From NCBI RefSeq assembly GCF_020521235.1, contig NZ_BLAY01000040.1, positions 1 through 61,899 of the forward strand: DNA of 61,899 nucleotides. Reading direction: 5' to 3'. Positions 44,959 to 54,112 of the stretch are shown here, piece after piece. Below the pieces are notes generated by a model, which was not told the DNA's origin, searched no databases, and saw nothing but the letters and a program-made list of their open reading frames with translations. How positions within the stretch are numbered: the first letter of the stretch is position 1; each line of letters begins with the position of its first letter. Source of the stretch: Microseira wollei NIES-4236. GTDB taxonomy: Bacteria; Cyanobacteriota; Cyanobacteriia; Cyanobacteriales; Aerosakkonemataceae. The position numbers were made by a program, and so were the translations under genes.

Positions 44959-46014
44959 ATGTCTCTTAACAAACCACATTCAACATTTAATAATCCAACG
45001 CAATTTATTCAGGGATGGTACTGGGCGCTACCCTCTAGAGAATTAAAAGTTGGTAGGGTGAGGGCTGTAACGCTTTTGGGTAGAAATTTAGCAATTTATC
45101 GAGGTGTTAGCGGTCAGGTAGTGGCGGTAGATGCCTATTGCCCCCACATGGGCGCTCATTTGGCAGAAGGAAAGGTAGATGGGGATGGAATTCGCTGTTT
45201 TTTCCATAATTGGAAGTATGATGCTAATGGAATTTGCGTAGATATTCCTTCGTTGGAAAAACCCCTACCTGTCTCTATCAAAACTTGGCATACGGCGGAA
45301 CAGTATGGTCTGATTTGGGTTTGGGTGGGAGAAGAAAAGCCCTATTTGCTTCCTTTTGTACCGGAACTAGAACAGGCAGATTGCGATTATATTTTAGGGA
45401 CTCGGTTTATTAAAAATTGTCATCCTAATGTGTTGTTGATTAATGGGATCGATGCTCATCACTTTAATACAGTCCACAATCTGCCTCTAGAAATTGTATT
45501 TGATTCAAAAGAATTGAATCCTAATGCGATCGCTTTTAGCAACACAACAAAGGGAGGTGATGATTCTTGGTTAATTCGTTTGATTCGTCCTCTCTACCAA
45601 AATGAAGTTACTTATAGTATGTGTTATTGGTATGGCAGCACGGGAACAGTAACGCTAGGCCCAGATTTTTTGCACTTCTATATTGTATTTGCACTGCGAA
45701 CGATCGAGGGGGGTAAAACTGAGGGACAAACGGTTTTAATTACACCGAAGAGAGATGGATGTTTGGGATGGGGAATTAACCGGGGGTTACTATGGTTAAC
45801 GCAGCAGGTTGGTAATTACTTTGCCAAGGGGGATACACAAGTTTTTCAGACGATTCAATTTGACCTTAAAACTCCCACAAAAGCCGATCGCTCAATTCTA
45901 GAATTTATTCAGCACTTTAACCGCCAGAAAGCGCTTACCTGGAAAACTTGGGAATCTGTTGAGAATGTAGAAAATAGCGATCGCAACTATCCACCGACCT
46001 CTTTAGTACTCTAG
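44959..46014 (+). CDS. Rieske 2Fe-2S oxygenase, second of three
   Basis: 351 residues from ATG 44959 (MSLNKPHSTFNNPTQF); the frame upstream lies in the previous gene. Rieske cluster: CPHMGAHLAEG and CFFHNWKYD. Mononuclear site: NGIDAHHFNTVHN (D-x2-H-x4-H). It is similar in outline to the first Rieske protein (same NGIDAxH core), so the two are paralogues from an old duplication. The next gene begins one base after its stop. Confidence 0.92.
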   Translation: MSLNKPHSTFNNPTQFIQGWYWALPSRELKVGRVRAVTLLGRNLAIYRGVSGQVVAVDAYCPHMGAHLAEGKVDGDGIRCFFHNWKYDANGICVDIPSLEKPLPVSIKTWHTAEQYGLIWVWVGEEKPYLLPFVPELEQADCDYILGTRFIKNCHPNVLLINGIDAHHFNTVHNLPLEIVFDSKELNPNAIAFSNTTKGGDDSWLIRLIRPLYQNEVTYSMCYWYGSTGTVTLGPDFLHFYIVFALRTIEGGKTEGQTVLITPKRDGCLGWGINRGLLWLTQQVGNYFAKGDTQVFQTIQFDLKTPTKADRSILEFIQHFNRQKALTWKTWESVENVENSDRNYPPTSLVL

Positions 46015-46015
46015 C

Positions 46016-46939
46016 ATGACTCACACTTTATCAGAATATCAAATTGCTGGATTAAACTTGCCTCATGCGACTCCTAACGATCGATTAAGGCGGGTTTTGA
46101 CGGCAGCATTGCCGAATCAAGGAAGTCCTACAGTCAGCTCAAATTTCCATTATTGGGAAGCTGAATTTTTTAACCTGGATCGAGTCAAAGTTTTTCAAGC
46201 AGCGAATGATGCCGAACAGTCTGCTATTCTTCAACTTGCCAATCGCAGCTTATTAGAAGAAGCCTATTACATTGAGAATGCAGGCGTTGGTTATATGGCA
46301 AAGATGGTGCTTTTAGCAGAAACAATTGAAGAACGAATGCTGTACGGATTGTTTGTGGCGGATGAAGCAACCCACTTAAGCCAAATTAGTTGTTTCTTGC
46401 CAGAAATTGAATTAACAGGTAGTAACGATCCGTTTCTGGATTTATTAGCAGAAGTTGTTGAAGGTACGGATAAAACCCTGTTGTTATTTGTGCTGCAAGT
46501 GGTGTTAGAAGGGTGGGGTTTAAGTCATTACCGCCGACTCGCAAAGGAATGTCACCATCAAGTGCTGGCAGAGGTTTTTTATAGTTTTTTGGACGTAGAA
46601 GCACGCCATCATGCAACGGGAAGTTTATTGTTTGAGGAAATTCCGATTTCAAAATCTAGTCAAACATTAATTATTGAACTGTTAGCAAGATTTCTGATGA
46701 TGGTACAGGTTGGCCCGCAAAACGTACTAGCTGCGATCGCACAGGTGAAAGGACATCTTTCGCGATCGCAAAAAATCCAAATCCTAGAAGAGTTGGATAC
46801 GGAAACTCATAGCGGGAAAAGGTTACAATTGTTGCGATCGCTAATGCGGGGAAAATCAGCAGATGCGATCGTTCAAGCTTTAGAGGATCGAGGTGCTTTT
46901 GTCCCCTTACCTGCTCATCAGTGTGTCAACCCAATTTAA
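46016..46939 (+). CDS. ferritin-like diiron oxygenase/desaturase
   Basis: 307 residues, all helical. The four helices of a diiron carboxylate site can be lined up: SLLEEAYYIENAG (Glu), VADEATHLSQ (ExxH), LQVVLEGWGLSHY (Glu) and LDVEARHHATG (ExxH). Both ExxH motifs and both single Glu are intact, so it should bind two irons and activate oxygen. The family is broad (hydroxylases, N-oxygenases, desaturases). It sits between a Rieske oxygenase and a second diiron protein. Confidence 0.82.
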   Translation: MTHTLSEYQIAGLNLPHATPNDRLRRVLTAALPNQGSPTVSSNFHYWEAEFFNLDRVKVFQAANDAEQSAILQLANRSLLEEAYYIENAGVGYMAKMVLLAETIEERMLYGLFVADEATHLSQISCFLPEIELTGSNDPFLDLLAEVVEGTDKTLLLFVLQVVLEGWGLSHYRRLAKECHHQVLAEVFYSFLDVEARHHATGSLLFEEIPISKSSQTLIIELLARFLMMVQVGPQNVLAAIAQVKGHLSRSQKIQILEELDTETHSGKRLQLLRSLMRGKSADAIVQALEDRGAFVPLPAHQCVNPI

Positions 46940-46948
46940 ACCTTTGAT

Positions 46949-48124
46949 ATGGAAAATCAACTATTAGATCGTACAACAATTGATCGCAAGTTGCAAATTA
47001 ATTATAAACGCAACAAACAGCAAGACCATACAGCTTTAATGGATGAAGCAGTGGAAAAGTTTTGCTATGAAGATTGTAAAAATGAGTATTGGAATCCAGA
47101 GGAGTTTTCTTTACTCTATGGTACGCCTTTATGGGAACAAGCCAGCCCCCATCAGCGCCTAATTTTGAATCAGCTTTATTGGGTAGCTTACTACTCGCAA
47201 ATTGTCTCCGCTGAAATTGCCACGATCTTTTTCAATCAAACCAGCGCCACTGGACTTTACGCTCGTGAAGATTTCCGCTTAATCTGCGATACATTGGATT
47301 TAGAATCTTCTCAAGAACGCGCCCATATTAATGCATTCCGCACCATTGCCAAACAAGTTGAACAAGCTTTGTTTGGAGAACTGATTTTTACCTACCCGAT
47401 GCGGAGTCCCTTTACTGAAACAATGGTTTATGCTGATACTAATGCGTTGAAAACTTGGTGGAAAAAGATTCAACTTCAATACTTTGGGTTAATTTCTGCG
47501 AATAATACTTTTTTGGCTTGTCAGTATTTTACAGTCAGAGGAGTGCGGACATTGAATGGTAAATTAATTCAGCACAAACTCAGCAACTATTATCAAAAAC
47601 ATCCTCAGCAAGACTTAGCACCCATTCCTGCTAAAATTTCTTACTATCACTTTCTAGATGAAAGCTTTCATTTTAATAGTTCGACAATTTTATCTCACGA
47701 TGTTGTCACTTGCCTTGCACCACCAACAGCTTTTGAAAAGTTGGTGGCAAATTTAGGGTTATGGGGATGTCAAAGGGATCATTTTCACTTTTCGGCGGCA
47801 ATTAATGGGATTTTTTGGTACGATCCGGCGCTGTATGGCAAAATTTATCGCGTGTTGCGATCGCCCGTTTTCAACTTAACCGAAAAAGAGGCTAAAGACA
47901 TGATGAGGCGCTGTTTTACCGAAGAATCAGAGGGATTGCACCGCAGTTATTTAACGCATCAGGAAGCAATGGCATCTTATAAAGTGTATGTTGAAAAACT
48001 TGATTATCTGTGGAAACGCAATCGAGAAATGTCACTGATGGCATCTAATTCAATTTCCCAATATTTGGCTACTCAAAAAAGTTCTTTTCAACGCTTTGAA
48101 CGGCAGGATTTTGATCGTGTCTGA
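46949..48124 (+). CDS. AurF-like diiron oxygenase
   Basis: 391 residues. Diiron ligands of the AurF (p-aminobenzoate N-oxygenase) type are seen: VSAEIATIFF (Glu), SSQERAHINAF (ExxH) and YYHFLDESFHF (H-x3-E-x2-H, about 230-240). The Glu expected in the third helix is not obvious in ISANNTFLACQYFTVRG. AurF relatives oxidise amines to nitro groups or hydroxylate and cleave C-C bonds. Extra length at both ends is present. Its stop overlaps the ferredoxin start by eight bases. Confidence 0.75.
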   Translation: MENQLLDRTTIDRKLQINYKRNKQQDHTALMDEAVEKFCYEDCKNEYWNPEEFSLLYGTPLWEQASPHQRLILNQLYWVAYYSQIVSAEIATIFFNQTSATGLYAREDFRLICDTLDLESSQERAHINAFRTIAKQVEQALFGELIFTYPMRSPFTETMVYADTNALKTWWKKIQLQYFGLISANNTFLACQYFTVRGVRTLNGKLIQHKLSNYYQKHPQQDLAPIPAKISYYHFLDESFHFNSSTILSHDVVTCLAPPTAFEKLVANLGLWGCQRDHFHFSAAINGIFWYDPALYGKIYRVLRSPVFNLTEKEAKDMMRRCFTEESEGLHRSYLTHQEAMASYKVYVEKLDYLWKRNREMSLMASNSISQYLATQKSSFQRFERQDFDRV

Positions 48125-48407
48125 TTTATATACAATCTCCTTTCCCGGAACTGATTATCCGCCTATTACTTTACAACCACATCAAAATTTATCCGAACAT
48201 CTAACTATTCAGAATTCACCTGTATTGTTTGGCTGTCGGACTGGAATTTGTGGAACTTGCTTAGTTGAAGTTATTGGTGATATTCCTGCTGCTAAGGTCG
48301 ATGAACAGGAAGTGCTGGATACCTTAGCGCCCGATCGTCCCAATGCCCGGTTAGCTTGTCAACTTGACCTTACAGCCAATGTTGAAATTTGCCAACTAGA
48401 TAGATGA
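48117..48407 (+). CDS. 2Fe-2S ferredoxin
   Basis: 96 residues from a GTG at 48117 (VSDLYTISFPGTDYPP). Cluster ligands are FGCRTGICGTCLVEV (C-x4-C-x2-C, about 43-51) and the last Cys in RLACQLDL (about 82). This is a plant-type ferredoxin fold. It overlaps the diiron gene before it and the Rieske gene after it (four bases), so it is made together with both and is the probable electron donor for the oxygenases here. Confidence 0.9.
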   Translation: MSDLYTISFPGTDYPPITLQPHQNLSEHLTIQNSPVLFGCRTGICGTCLVEVIGDIPAAKVDEQEVLDTLAPDRPNARLACQLDLTANVEICQLDR

Positions 48408-49456
48408 TGTCTTCTGTTCGAGTATTTAACGTTATGCAATTGGCAGATTTCTGGTACATTGTCGCATTGAGCGACCAATTAAAACCTAACACGGTGTTAG
48501 CCCGATCGCTCTTAGGAGAATGGCTAGCAATCTTTCGGGGAGAAGATGGACAAGCAGTGGCGTTGCGCGATCGCTGTTTGCATCGCAGTAGTCGCCTATC
48601 CGCAGGAAAGATTTGTAACGGCGCATTGCAATGTCCTTATCATGGCTGGATGTACGATCGAAATGGCAATGTTATTGCCGTTCCTTCTGAAGGAAATTCG
48701 TTCAAAATTTCCCAGCAGCGTAGAGCAAAGTGTTATCCAACAAAAGAGCAAGATGGTTATGTTTATGTGAGGTTAATTGACAATCCTAACGAACATTTCG
48801 ATCCCTTTTCCATGCCTCATTATCAAGAGCCAGGATGGGAAACAGTACGAGTAATTAATCGTTTTAGCAATAATGTTACTAATTGTGTAGAAAACTTTAT
48901 TGATATTCCCCATACTGCCTTCGTGCATCCAGGCGTTTTCCGCAACTATCGCCAACAAAAGTTAGAAATGATGGTAGAGCGGAAAAATGGTTCTGTTTTG
49001 GTGGAGTATAGTAATGAAACGAGCAATCTAGGATGGTATAGTCGTTTTCTCAATCGGCAGGGTGCTAAAATTAAACATAGCGATCGCTTTTATATGCCGA
49101 ATATTACCTGCGTAGAATACAAGATGGGAAACAACCGCCATTTATTCATTACCAGTCAATCGATTCCCGAAACTGAAAATTCAACGCTAGTTTACACGGA
49201 TGTTACTTATAACTATGGCATTTGGAATAAACTAGCACGTCCGTTTATCCGATGGACAGCACAATATATTATTCAGCAGGATGTGAAAATTTTGGGCATT
49301 CAAGGGGAAGCGATCGCCAAATACGGAACCCACTTTTCTCACAGGCCTGCTGATACGATTCATGTGTTTGTAGAGTCTATTCAAGATGCGATCGCGTCTG
49401 GACAAGATCCCCGACAACTAGCCGATAAATCGGTTAAAGTTACATTTTGGGTCTAA
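48404..49456 (+). CDS. Rieske 2Fe-2S oxygenase, third of three
   Basis: 350 residues. Rieske cluster: CLHRSSRLSAG and CPYHGWMYD; mononuclear iron: NFIDIPHTAFVH (D-x2-H-x4-H). It is more distant from the other two and resembles SxtT/vanillate demethylase-like stand-alone oxygenases, ending in QDIR-type helices (YIIQQDVKILGIQGEAIAKY). It overlaps the ferredoxin gene, which fits a dedicated electron donor. The substrate is unknown. Confidence 0.92.
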   Translation: MMSSVRVFNVMQLADFWYIVALSDQLKPNTVLARSLLGEWLAIFRGEDGQAVALRDRCLHRSSRLSAGKICNGALQCPYHGWMYDRNGNVIAVPSEGNSFKISQQRRAKCYPTKEQDGYVYVRLIDNPNEHFDPFSMPHYQEPGWETVRVINRFSNNVTNCVENFIDIPHTAFVHPGVFRNYRQQKLEMMVERKNGSVLVEYSNETSNLGWYSRFLNRQGAKIKHSDRFYMPNITCVEYKMGNNRHLFITSQSIPETENSTLVYTDVTYNYGIWNKLARPFIRWTAQYIIQQDVKILGIQGEAIAKYGTHFSHRPADTIHVFVESIQDAIASGQDPRQLADKSVKVTFWV

Positions 49457-49465
49457 GATTTTGCT

Positions 49466-50209
49466 ATGCAAAGCTTTGTACAAGTTATAGTTTTTGTTGC
49501 TTTTATCGGATTGGTTGGATGGACTATCTTCGATAAATCTGGTCGAACTAAACTCCAAGCAAAACGTCTGGAAGATTGGTTATTAGACAGCGCTGGACTG
49601 TTTGTGCAAGGAATGCTGATTCCACTCCTGCAAGTTACGTTTATTTATCAGATGGATCCTTATGGTTTACCGATGCCAAAAGAATGCCTTAATCTGCCTC
49701 TGGTTTTCAGCTTTCTTCTCAGCTTTGTTGCGGTTGATTATCTCTATTATTGGAATCATCGCCTGTTGCATACTTTTTTTTGGCACATCCATCAAGTGCA
49801 TCATACAGTGACTCATTTAGATGTTTTGGGAACATCTCGTAACACCATTTGGGCAAGCTTTCTAATTGTTTATCTGTGGGTTCATACGCTATTTCTGTAC
49901 TTGCTAGCCGATCCCGCAGGCTATCTTTTAGGAGTTAGCTTAACTTCTGCCCTAGATTTATGGCGACACAGCCAACTAACCATTCCCTCAAACAGTTGGC
50001 TTTACCGTTATTTATCTCCTTGGTTGATTCTGCCACAGGATCACGCATGGCATCATTCTAGCCAGTTTCCCGATCGCAATTACGGTGCAAATCTGAAACT
50101 TTGGGATAAGTTGCATGGAACTTATTATGAAGAAAGTGAATTGCCAACCGAAATCGGAACCGCAACCTCATTAACTTTCACTCAAAAGCTTTTATTTCCT
50201 TTTTTATGA
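49466..50209 (+). CDS. sterol desaturase/fatty acid hydroxylase family protein
   Basis: 247 residues, membrane protein with four or so helices. The three histidine boxes are HRLLH (HxxxH), HQVHH (HxxHH) and HAWHH (HxxHH), which hold a non-heme diiron centre at the membrane face. The family hydroxylates or desaturates lipids, sterols or carotenoids. A lipid-like substrate would fit the Mpo1-like gene and the membrane glycosyltransferase. The stop overlaps the next ATG by four bases. Confidence 0.92.
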   Translation: MQSFVQVIVFVAFIGLVGWTIFDKSGRTKLQAKRLEDWLLDSAGLFVQGMLIPLLQVTFIYQMDPYGLPMPKECLNLPLVFSFLLSFVAVDYLYYWNHRLLHTFFWHIHQVHHTVTHLDVLGTSRNTIWASFLIVYLWVHTLFLYLLADPAGYLLGVSLTSALDLWRHSQLTIPSNSWLYRYLSPWLILPQDHAWHHSSQFPDRNYGANLKLWDKLHGTYYEESELPTEIGTATSLTFTQKLLFPFL

Positions 50210-50814
50210 CACTGCTGAGTAAAATTATTTTATTTTTTCCTGCTATCGTTTTATTGGTAACAGGCGGATCGCTCATCTATTTTGCACATGCACCCAGCAT
50301 CCTCAGCGTTTTGGCTGTATTGTTTTCTCTTTACGGATTACCTGTTTTAGTTTACCGATTGCATCAGTGGATATATCCGCTTCGAGAGGGCATTAGTTAT
50401 TTACAAGGAAAGGAGTATAGTCCTTGGTGGGGTAGCCATCAAATTCAGGTTATTTATATTGCAATTCCAGCTTTAGAGGCTGTGTTGCGACTGATTCCAG
50501 GGGTATTTTCCGGTTGGTTGCGTTTGTGGGGTGCGAAGGTAGGGCGAAATGTGTACTGGACACCAGGGCTAGAAATTGCCGATCGCGGTTTGTTAGAAAT
50601 AGGCGATCGCGTTGTAATTGGACATCGAGTTGGCATTTATTCTCACGTTATTAAACCTCGAAAACAAGACTTAATGTTATATGTCAAAAAAGTCAAAATT
50701 GGTAATGATGCCTTTGTGGGTGCAGGATCGCATCTTGCCGCCGGTGTAGTAATTGAAGATGGCGTTTATATACCTGTTATCACTAACCTTTATCCCAATC
50801 AAAGGGTGAAATAA
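50206..50814 (+). CDS. left-handed beta-helix (hexapeptide) acyltransferase-like protein
   Basis: 202 residues. Two N-terminal membrane helices are followed by a linker and hexapeptide turns: VGRNVYWTPGLEIADRG, LEIGDRVVIGHRVGIYSH and VKIGNDAFVGAGSHLAAGV (about 115-190). Such proteins O- or N-acylate sugars or amines from acyl-CoA. It probably decorates the product. The next gene's ATG overlaps its stop by one base (TAATG). Confidence 0.78.
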   Translation: MTLLSKIILFFPAIVLLVTGGSLIYFAHAPSILSVLAVLFSLYGLPVLVYRLHQWIYPLREGISYLQGKEYSPWWGSHQIQVIYIAIPALEAVLRLIPGVFSGWLRLWGAKVGRNVYWTPGLEIADRGLLEIGDRVVIGHRVGIYSHVIKPRKQDLMLYVKKVKIGNDAFVGAGSHLAAGVVIEDGVYIPVITNLYPNQRVK

Positions 50815-52349
50815 TGCGTCAGTTAATTCAACTCTTTGGGCAACTTCTTGCACCAACTTTCCAGCGATTTTATCAAGCATTGGATAACCCTCAATTAACC
50901 CAAGAATTTGTCCAGCGCGATATTTGCGATCGCCTGATTCAAAGCGAGTATGGCAAATCCTTGGGAATTCAGTCTGTAGCAGATTGGCAGCGCGTCCCAA
51001 TCGTTGATTATGACAAGCTTCAACCTTGGATTTTAGGAGAACAAAATTCTAAACGTAAGCGAATTCCACTTACACCAGAACCCATTTTGTTTTATGAAAA
51101 AACCTCTGGGAGTAGCGGTGCAGTTAAATGGATTCCTTACACGCGATCGCTCCGAAAATCGTTCAATCAAATGTTTTGTGTATGGGCGCACGACTTAATT
51201 AAAAATGGCCCTAAATTCTCAACGGGAAAGCTCTATGCCTGCATTTCGCCACAGTTAAACTTACCAGACTCTGACCCAGAAAATTCTCTTTCTTTGCAAG
51301 ATGACTTGGATTACTTAGATAATTGGTTGCGCTGGTTACTGCGACCTTGGTTGGTGATCCCAAAGAAACTCGATCGCCTGCAGGATACCGAGGGCTTTAA
51401 ACATCAGCTTTCTCTAGCATTATTGCAGGCAGAACAACTCGAAATCATTTCTATTTGGAGTCCCAGCTTTCTCCAAATTCATTTAAACTACATTCAGGAT
51501 AATCAGGAATTATTGCGAAAAGAATTACAGGGAAAAATCTCAGATGAACGCCTGCAACTGCTGACTGAACATCAGATTCCTTGGAGGCAACTTTGGTCTA
51601 ATTTAAAGCTAATTTCCTGTTGGGATGCTGCCAATGCAGCAGATGGGGCTAAAGGGTTGCGATCGCAATTTCCCGATGTATTAGTTCAGGGTAAAGGTTT
51701 GCTAGCAACGGAAGCCCCAATGACGATTCCGTTGCTAGAAGCTAACGGGTATGTTCCAGTGCTGGATGAAGTCTTTTTCGAGTTTGAAGACGATCGGGGT
51801 TCCTTGCACGAGTTACACGAACTCAGTATCGGGCAGGACTATACTATAATTTTGTCGCAAAAGGGAGGGTTGTATCGGTATCGAATTGGCGATCGCGTCC
51901 GGGTGACAGGTATGTATCGCCACACTCCTTGTTTAGAGTTTTTAGGACGACATGAAGCCATCAGCGATCTAGTGGGTGAAAAGCTACAAGAAAGCTTTGT
52001 GCGACATATTTTAGAGCTATTAAACCTTGATGAAACCTGTTTTAAAACTTTAGTTCCAGTTGCTAATCCGCCTCACTATATTCTGTTACTCGATCGGGCT
52101 AAAGAAACCTCAGATATCCTTGCTAAACATCTAGATCTTGCTTTGTCAGAATCAATTCAGTACCAGCGGGCGCGATCGCTCGATCAACTTGCACCTCCAG
52201 AAGTGTTTATTTCCCCTAAAATTCCTGAATTATTAGCTTTGTACCGCGTGCGATCGGGTAGTATTTGGGGTGGTATTAAGCATCCCATTCTCGCAACATC
52301 GCCTATTAACAATTTACTTTTTGATCAACTTAAATTTCAGCTTCAGTAA
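50814..52349 (+). CDS. GH3 family acyl-adenylating amido synthetase
   Basis: 511 residues. The ATP motif of the GH3 family is plain: FYEKTSGSSGAVKWIPYT (about 92-109), with later YRYRIGDRVRV and FLGRHEAISDLVGEKLQE. GH3 enzymes (known from plant JAR1 and a number of bacterial relatives) adenylate a carboxylic acid and join it to an amino acid or amine. It is the last gene of the operon and suggests that the pathway ends in, or passes through, an amide. Confidence 0.9.
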   Translation: MRQLIQLFGQLLAPTFQRFYQALDNPQLTQEFVQRDICDRLIQSEYGKSLGIQSVADWQRVPIVDYDKLQPWILGEQNSKRKRIPLTPEPILFYEKTSGSSGAVKWIPYTRSLRKSFNQMFCVWAHDLIKNGPKFSTGKLYACISPQLNLPDSDPENSLSLQDDLDYLDNWLRWLLRPWLVIPKKLDRLQDTEGFKHQLSLALLQAEQLEIISIWSPSFLQIHLNYIQDNQELLRKELQGKISDERLQLLTEHQIPWRQLWSNLKLISCWDAANAADGAKGLRSQFPDVLVQGKGLLATEAPMTIPLLEANGYVPVLDEVFFEFEDDRGSLHELHELSIGQDYTIILSQKGGLYRYRIGDRVRVTGMYRHTPCLEFLGRHEAISDLVGEKLQESFVRHILELLNLDETCFKTLVPVANPPHYILLLDRAKETSDILAKHLDLALSESIQYQRARSLDQLAPPEVFISPKIPELLALYRVRSGSIWGGIKHPILATSPINNLLFDQLKFQLQ

Positions 52350-52454
52350 AATAGTTGAATCGTAAATTTTTCAGAGAAACCCGGTTTCTAGGCGTAAATC
52401 CTGAAGAAACCAGGTTTTTGGACAAAACCTGGCTTCCGCTTGATTAGACGTTGT
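52350..52454. repeat. AAACCCGG / AAACCTGG repeats
   Basis: GAGAAACCCGGTTTCT and GAAACCAGGTTTT-type units with a CGTAAATCCTG middle lie between the operon end and the convergent UPF0145 gene; they may stop transcripts of both. Confidence 0.8.
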
Positions 52455-52781
52455 TTAGCGTACTCTGACAGCAGTACCAATTGCAGTGATTAGCAATAAG
52501 CAACCGTTTTGATCGACATTGATCGTGCCGGTATCAACTTCAACACCAACAACGGCATTAGCACCGAGACGTTGGGCGCGTCGTTCCAGTTCGGCGATCG
52601 CTTCCCGCTGACCTTTCTGGAAAACTTCCTCGTAGCTGCCGGTACGCCCGCCTATAACATCTCGGATACCTGCAAAGAAATCCCGAAACACGTTGGTGCC
52701 ATAGACGACCTCAGCGGTCACCAGACCCAAGTAGGATTGAATTTCCGAGCCTTGAATCACATCAGTTGTTGTGACAATCAT
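52455..52781 (-). CDS. UPF0145 (YbjQ-like) protein
   Basis: 108 residues from ATG 52781 (MIVTTTDVIQGSEIQSYLG); nine upstream codons are not typical. Marks of the family: VTAEVVYGTNVFRDFFAGI, SYEEVFQKGQREAIAELERRA and GANAVVGVEVDTGTI. It forms pentameric rings in structures of relatives; function unknown, sometimes called heavy-metal-binding domain without proof. It faces the end of the biosynthetic operon and is not part of it. Confidence 0.92.
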   Translation of the reverse strand: MIVTTTDVIQGSEIQSYLGLVTAEVVYGTNVFRDFFAGIRDVIGGRTGSYEEVFQKGQREAIAELERRAQRLGANAVVGVEVDTGTINVDQNGCLLLITAIGTAVRVR

Positions 52782-52918
52782 TACAATTCCTCTAACCTGT
52801 TTAAGCACCGATTAAACTTTGTTGGCAACAACCAGTTCCCAAATTGAGCAATCCCTGATTAAATATCCAAGGCATAGCAACAATCTAGGAATGGCTCCAA
52901 ACACAAGGGATATAGACC

Positions 52919-54112
52919 ATGCAAAAGCGGCTCTTGTTCGCAGTCAGTTGGCTGTTATTGGCAGGGGTGGCATTAAGTTGTCCGCAACTTGCCCTGGCAA
53001 ATGAACCGTTTGTAAACAGCGATAGCATCGCGGAACCCGAAGAACCCGAAGAACCCGAAGAATTTTTGCAGCCACAGCGTCGGTTACTTAACCCGACTCC
53101 CCAACAACCTACCTCCGAACTCGATCGCCTATTGCAGCAAGGGCGTCAGCTGGCAGAAGCTGGTAACTTCGCCCCAGCTTTAGCGGTATATCAACAGGCT
53201 GCTAACTTAGAGCGTAACAATGCCCGCATCTTTTCCGCTATAGGATTTATACAAGCGCGTCAGGGCAAATTCCAGGAAGCTGTCAACGCATATCGACAAG
53301 CGATCGCCCTCGAACCCAACAACCATCTGTTTCACTACGCCTTGGGATACAGTCTTGCTAACTTAGGCGACAATGTCGCTGCGGCAAATGCCTATCGGCG
53401 TGCTTCAGAACTCAACAGGGGCAACACTCAAGCTTTTTTGGGACTGGGCGCGGTATTATTCCGCCAGAAAGATTATCAAGGCGCTTTGAGAGTCTACGAA
53501 CGCGCCATTAGGCTTCAGCCTAGAAGTGTTGAAATCCGCCAGTCCATCGTTGCCGCATTGATGCAACTCAAGCGGTATGATGACGCCATCGAAGTGTTAG
53601 AACGAGCGGTCAGCATCGCTCCTGATAACAGCCGCTTACGGTTACAACTGGCTTATGCCTTAATCGCAAAAGGCAACCAACGTGGAGCATTATCCGCTTT
53701 AGAACGCGCTGCTAGACTCGAACCGCGCAACGCTGACATTCAGTTGCAAATGGGTAAGATTCTCCGCCAGCAGAATAATTTGCCCAGAGCCTTAGCCGCT
53801 TATCAGCGAGCGGTAGAATTAGATGATAAATTAATCGAAGCACAGGCAGGGGTGGGCGAAGTTTTGCTGCTTCAGCAAAATTTTTCCCAAGCCGTAAGTG
53901 CCTATCGTCGCCTGATTGAAATTGCTCCCCGCGAAGCAGCCGCGCACTATAATTTAGCAGTCGCTTTGGCGAAAGCCGGATTTACCGGCGAAGCGATCGC
54001 ATCGTTTAAAAAAGCCCGCGATTTATTTCAAAGTCAAGGCCAAAACGAGGGAGTTAAACAAGCCGAAAACGCCCTGCGCCAACTGCAACAAGGAAGCTCA
54101 GTTGGGAGTTAA
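52919..54112 (+). CDS. secreted or periplasmic TPR protein
   Basis: 397 residues. A signal peptide (LLFAVSWLLLAGVALSC, cut near ALA-NE at about 28) is followed by an acidic low-complexity stretch (EPEEPEEPEE, encoded by tandem 9-bp GAACCCGAA units at 53035-53063) and about nine tetratricopeptide repeats (residues 66-385). The TPR array probably holds a protein partner in the periplasm or thylakoid lumen. No enzymatic domain. The ATG at 52919 follows a region without repeats. Confidence 0.9.
   Translation: MQKRLLFAVSWLLLAGVALSCPQLALANEPFVNSDSIAEPEEPEEPEEFLQPQRRLLNPTPQQPTSELDRLLQQGRQLAEAGNFAPALAVYQQAANLERNNARIFSAIGFIQARQGKFQEAVNAYRQAIALEPNNHLFHYALGYSLANLGDNVAAANAYRRASELNRGNTQAFLGLGAVLFRQKDYQGALRVYERAIRLQPRSVEIRQSIVAALMQLKRYDDAIEVLERAVSIAPDNSRLRLQLAYALIAKGNQRGALSALERAARLEPRNADIQLQMGKILRQQNNLPRALAAYQRAVELDDKLIEAQAGVGEVLLLQQNFSQAVSAYRRLIEIAPREAAAHYNLAVALAKAGFTGEAIASFKKARDLFQSQGQNEGVKQAENALRQLQQGSSVGS

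Noticed and set aside
38914-52349. Saxitoxin-like cluster
   Set aside because: Rieske oxygenases, a ferredoxin and a sterol-desaturase-like gene recall sxtT/H, sxtW and sxtD, but the core PKS-like sxtA, amidinotransferase and carbamoyltransferase are absent.
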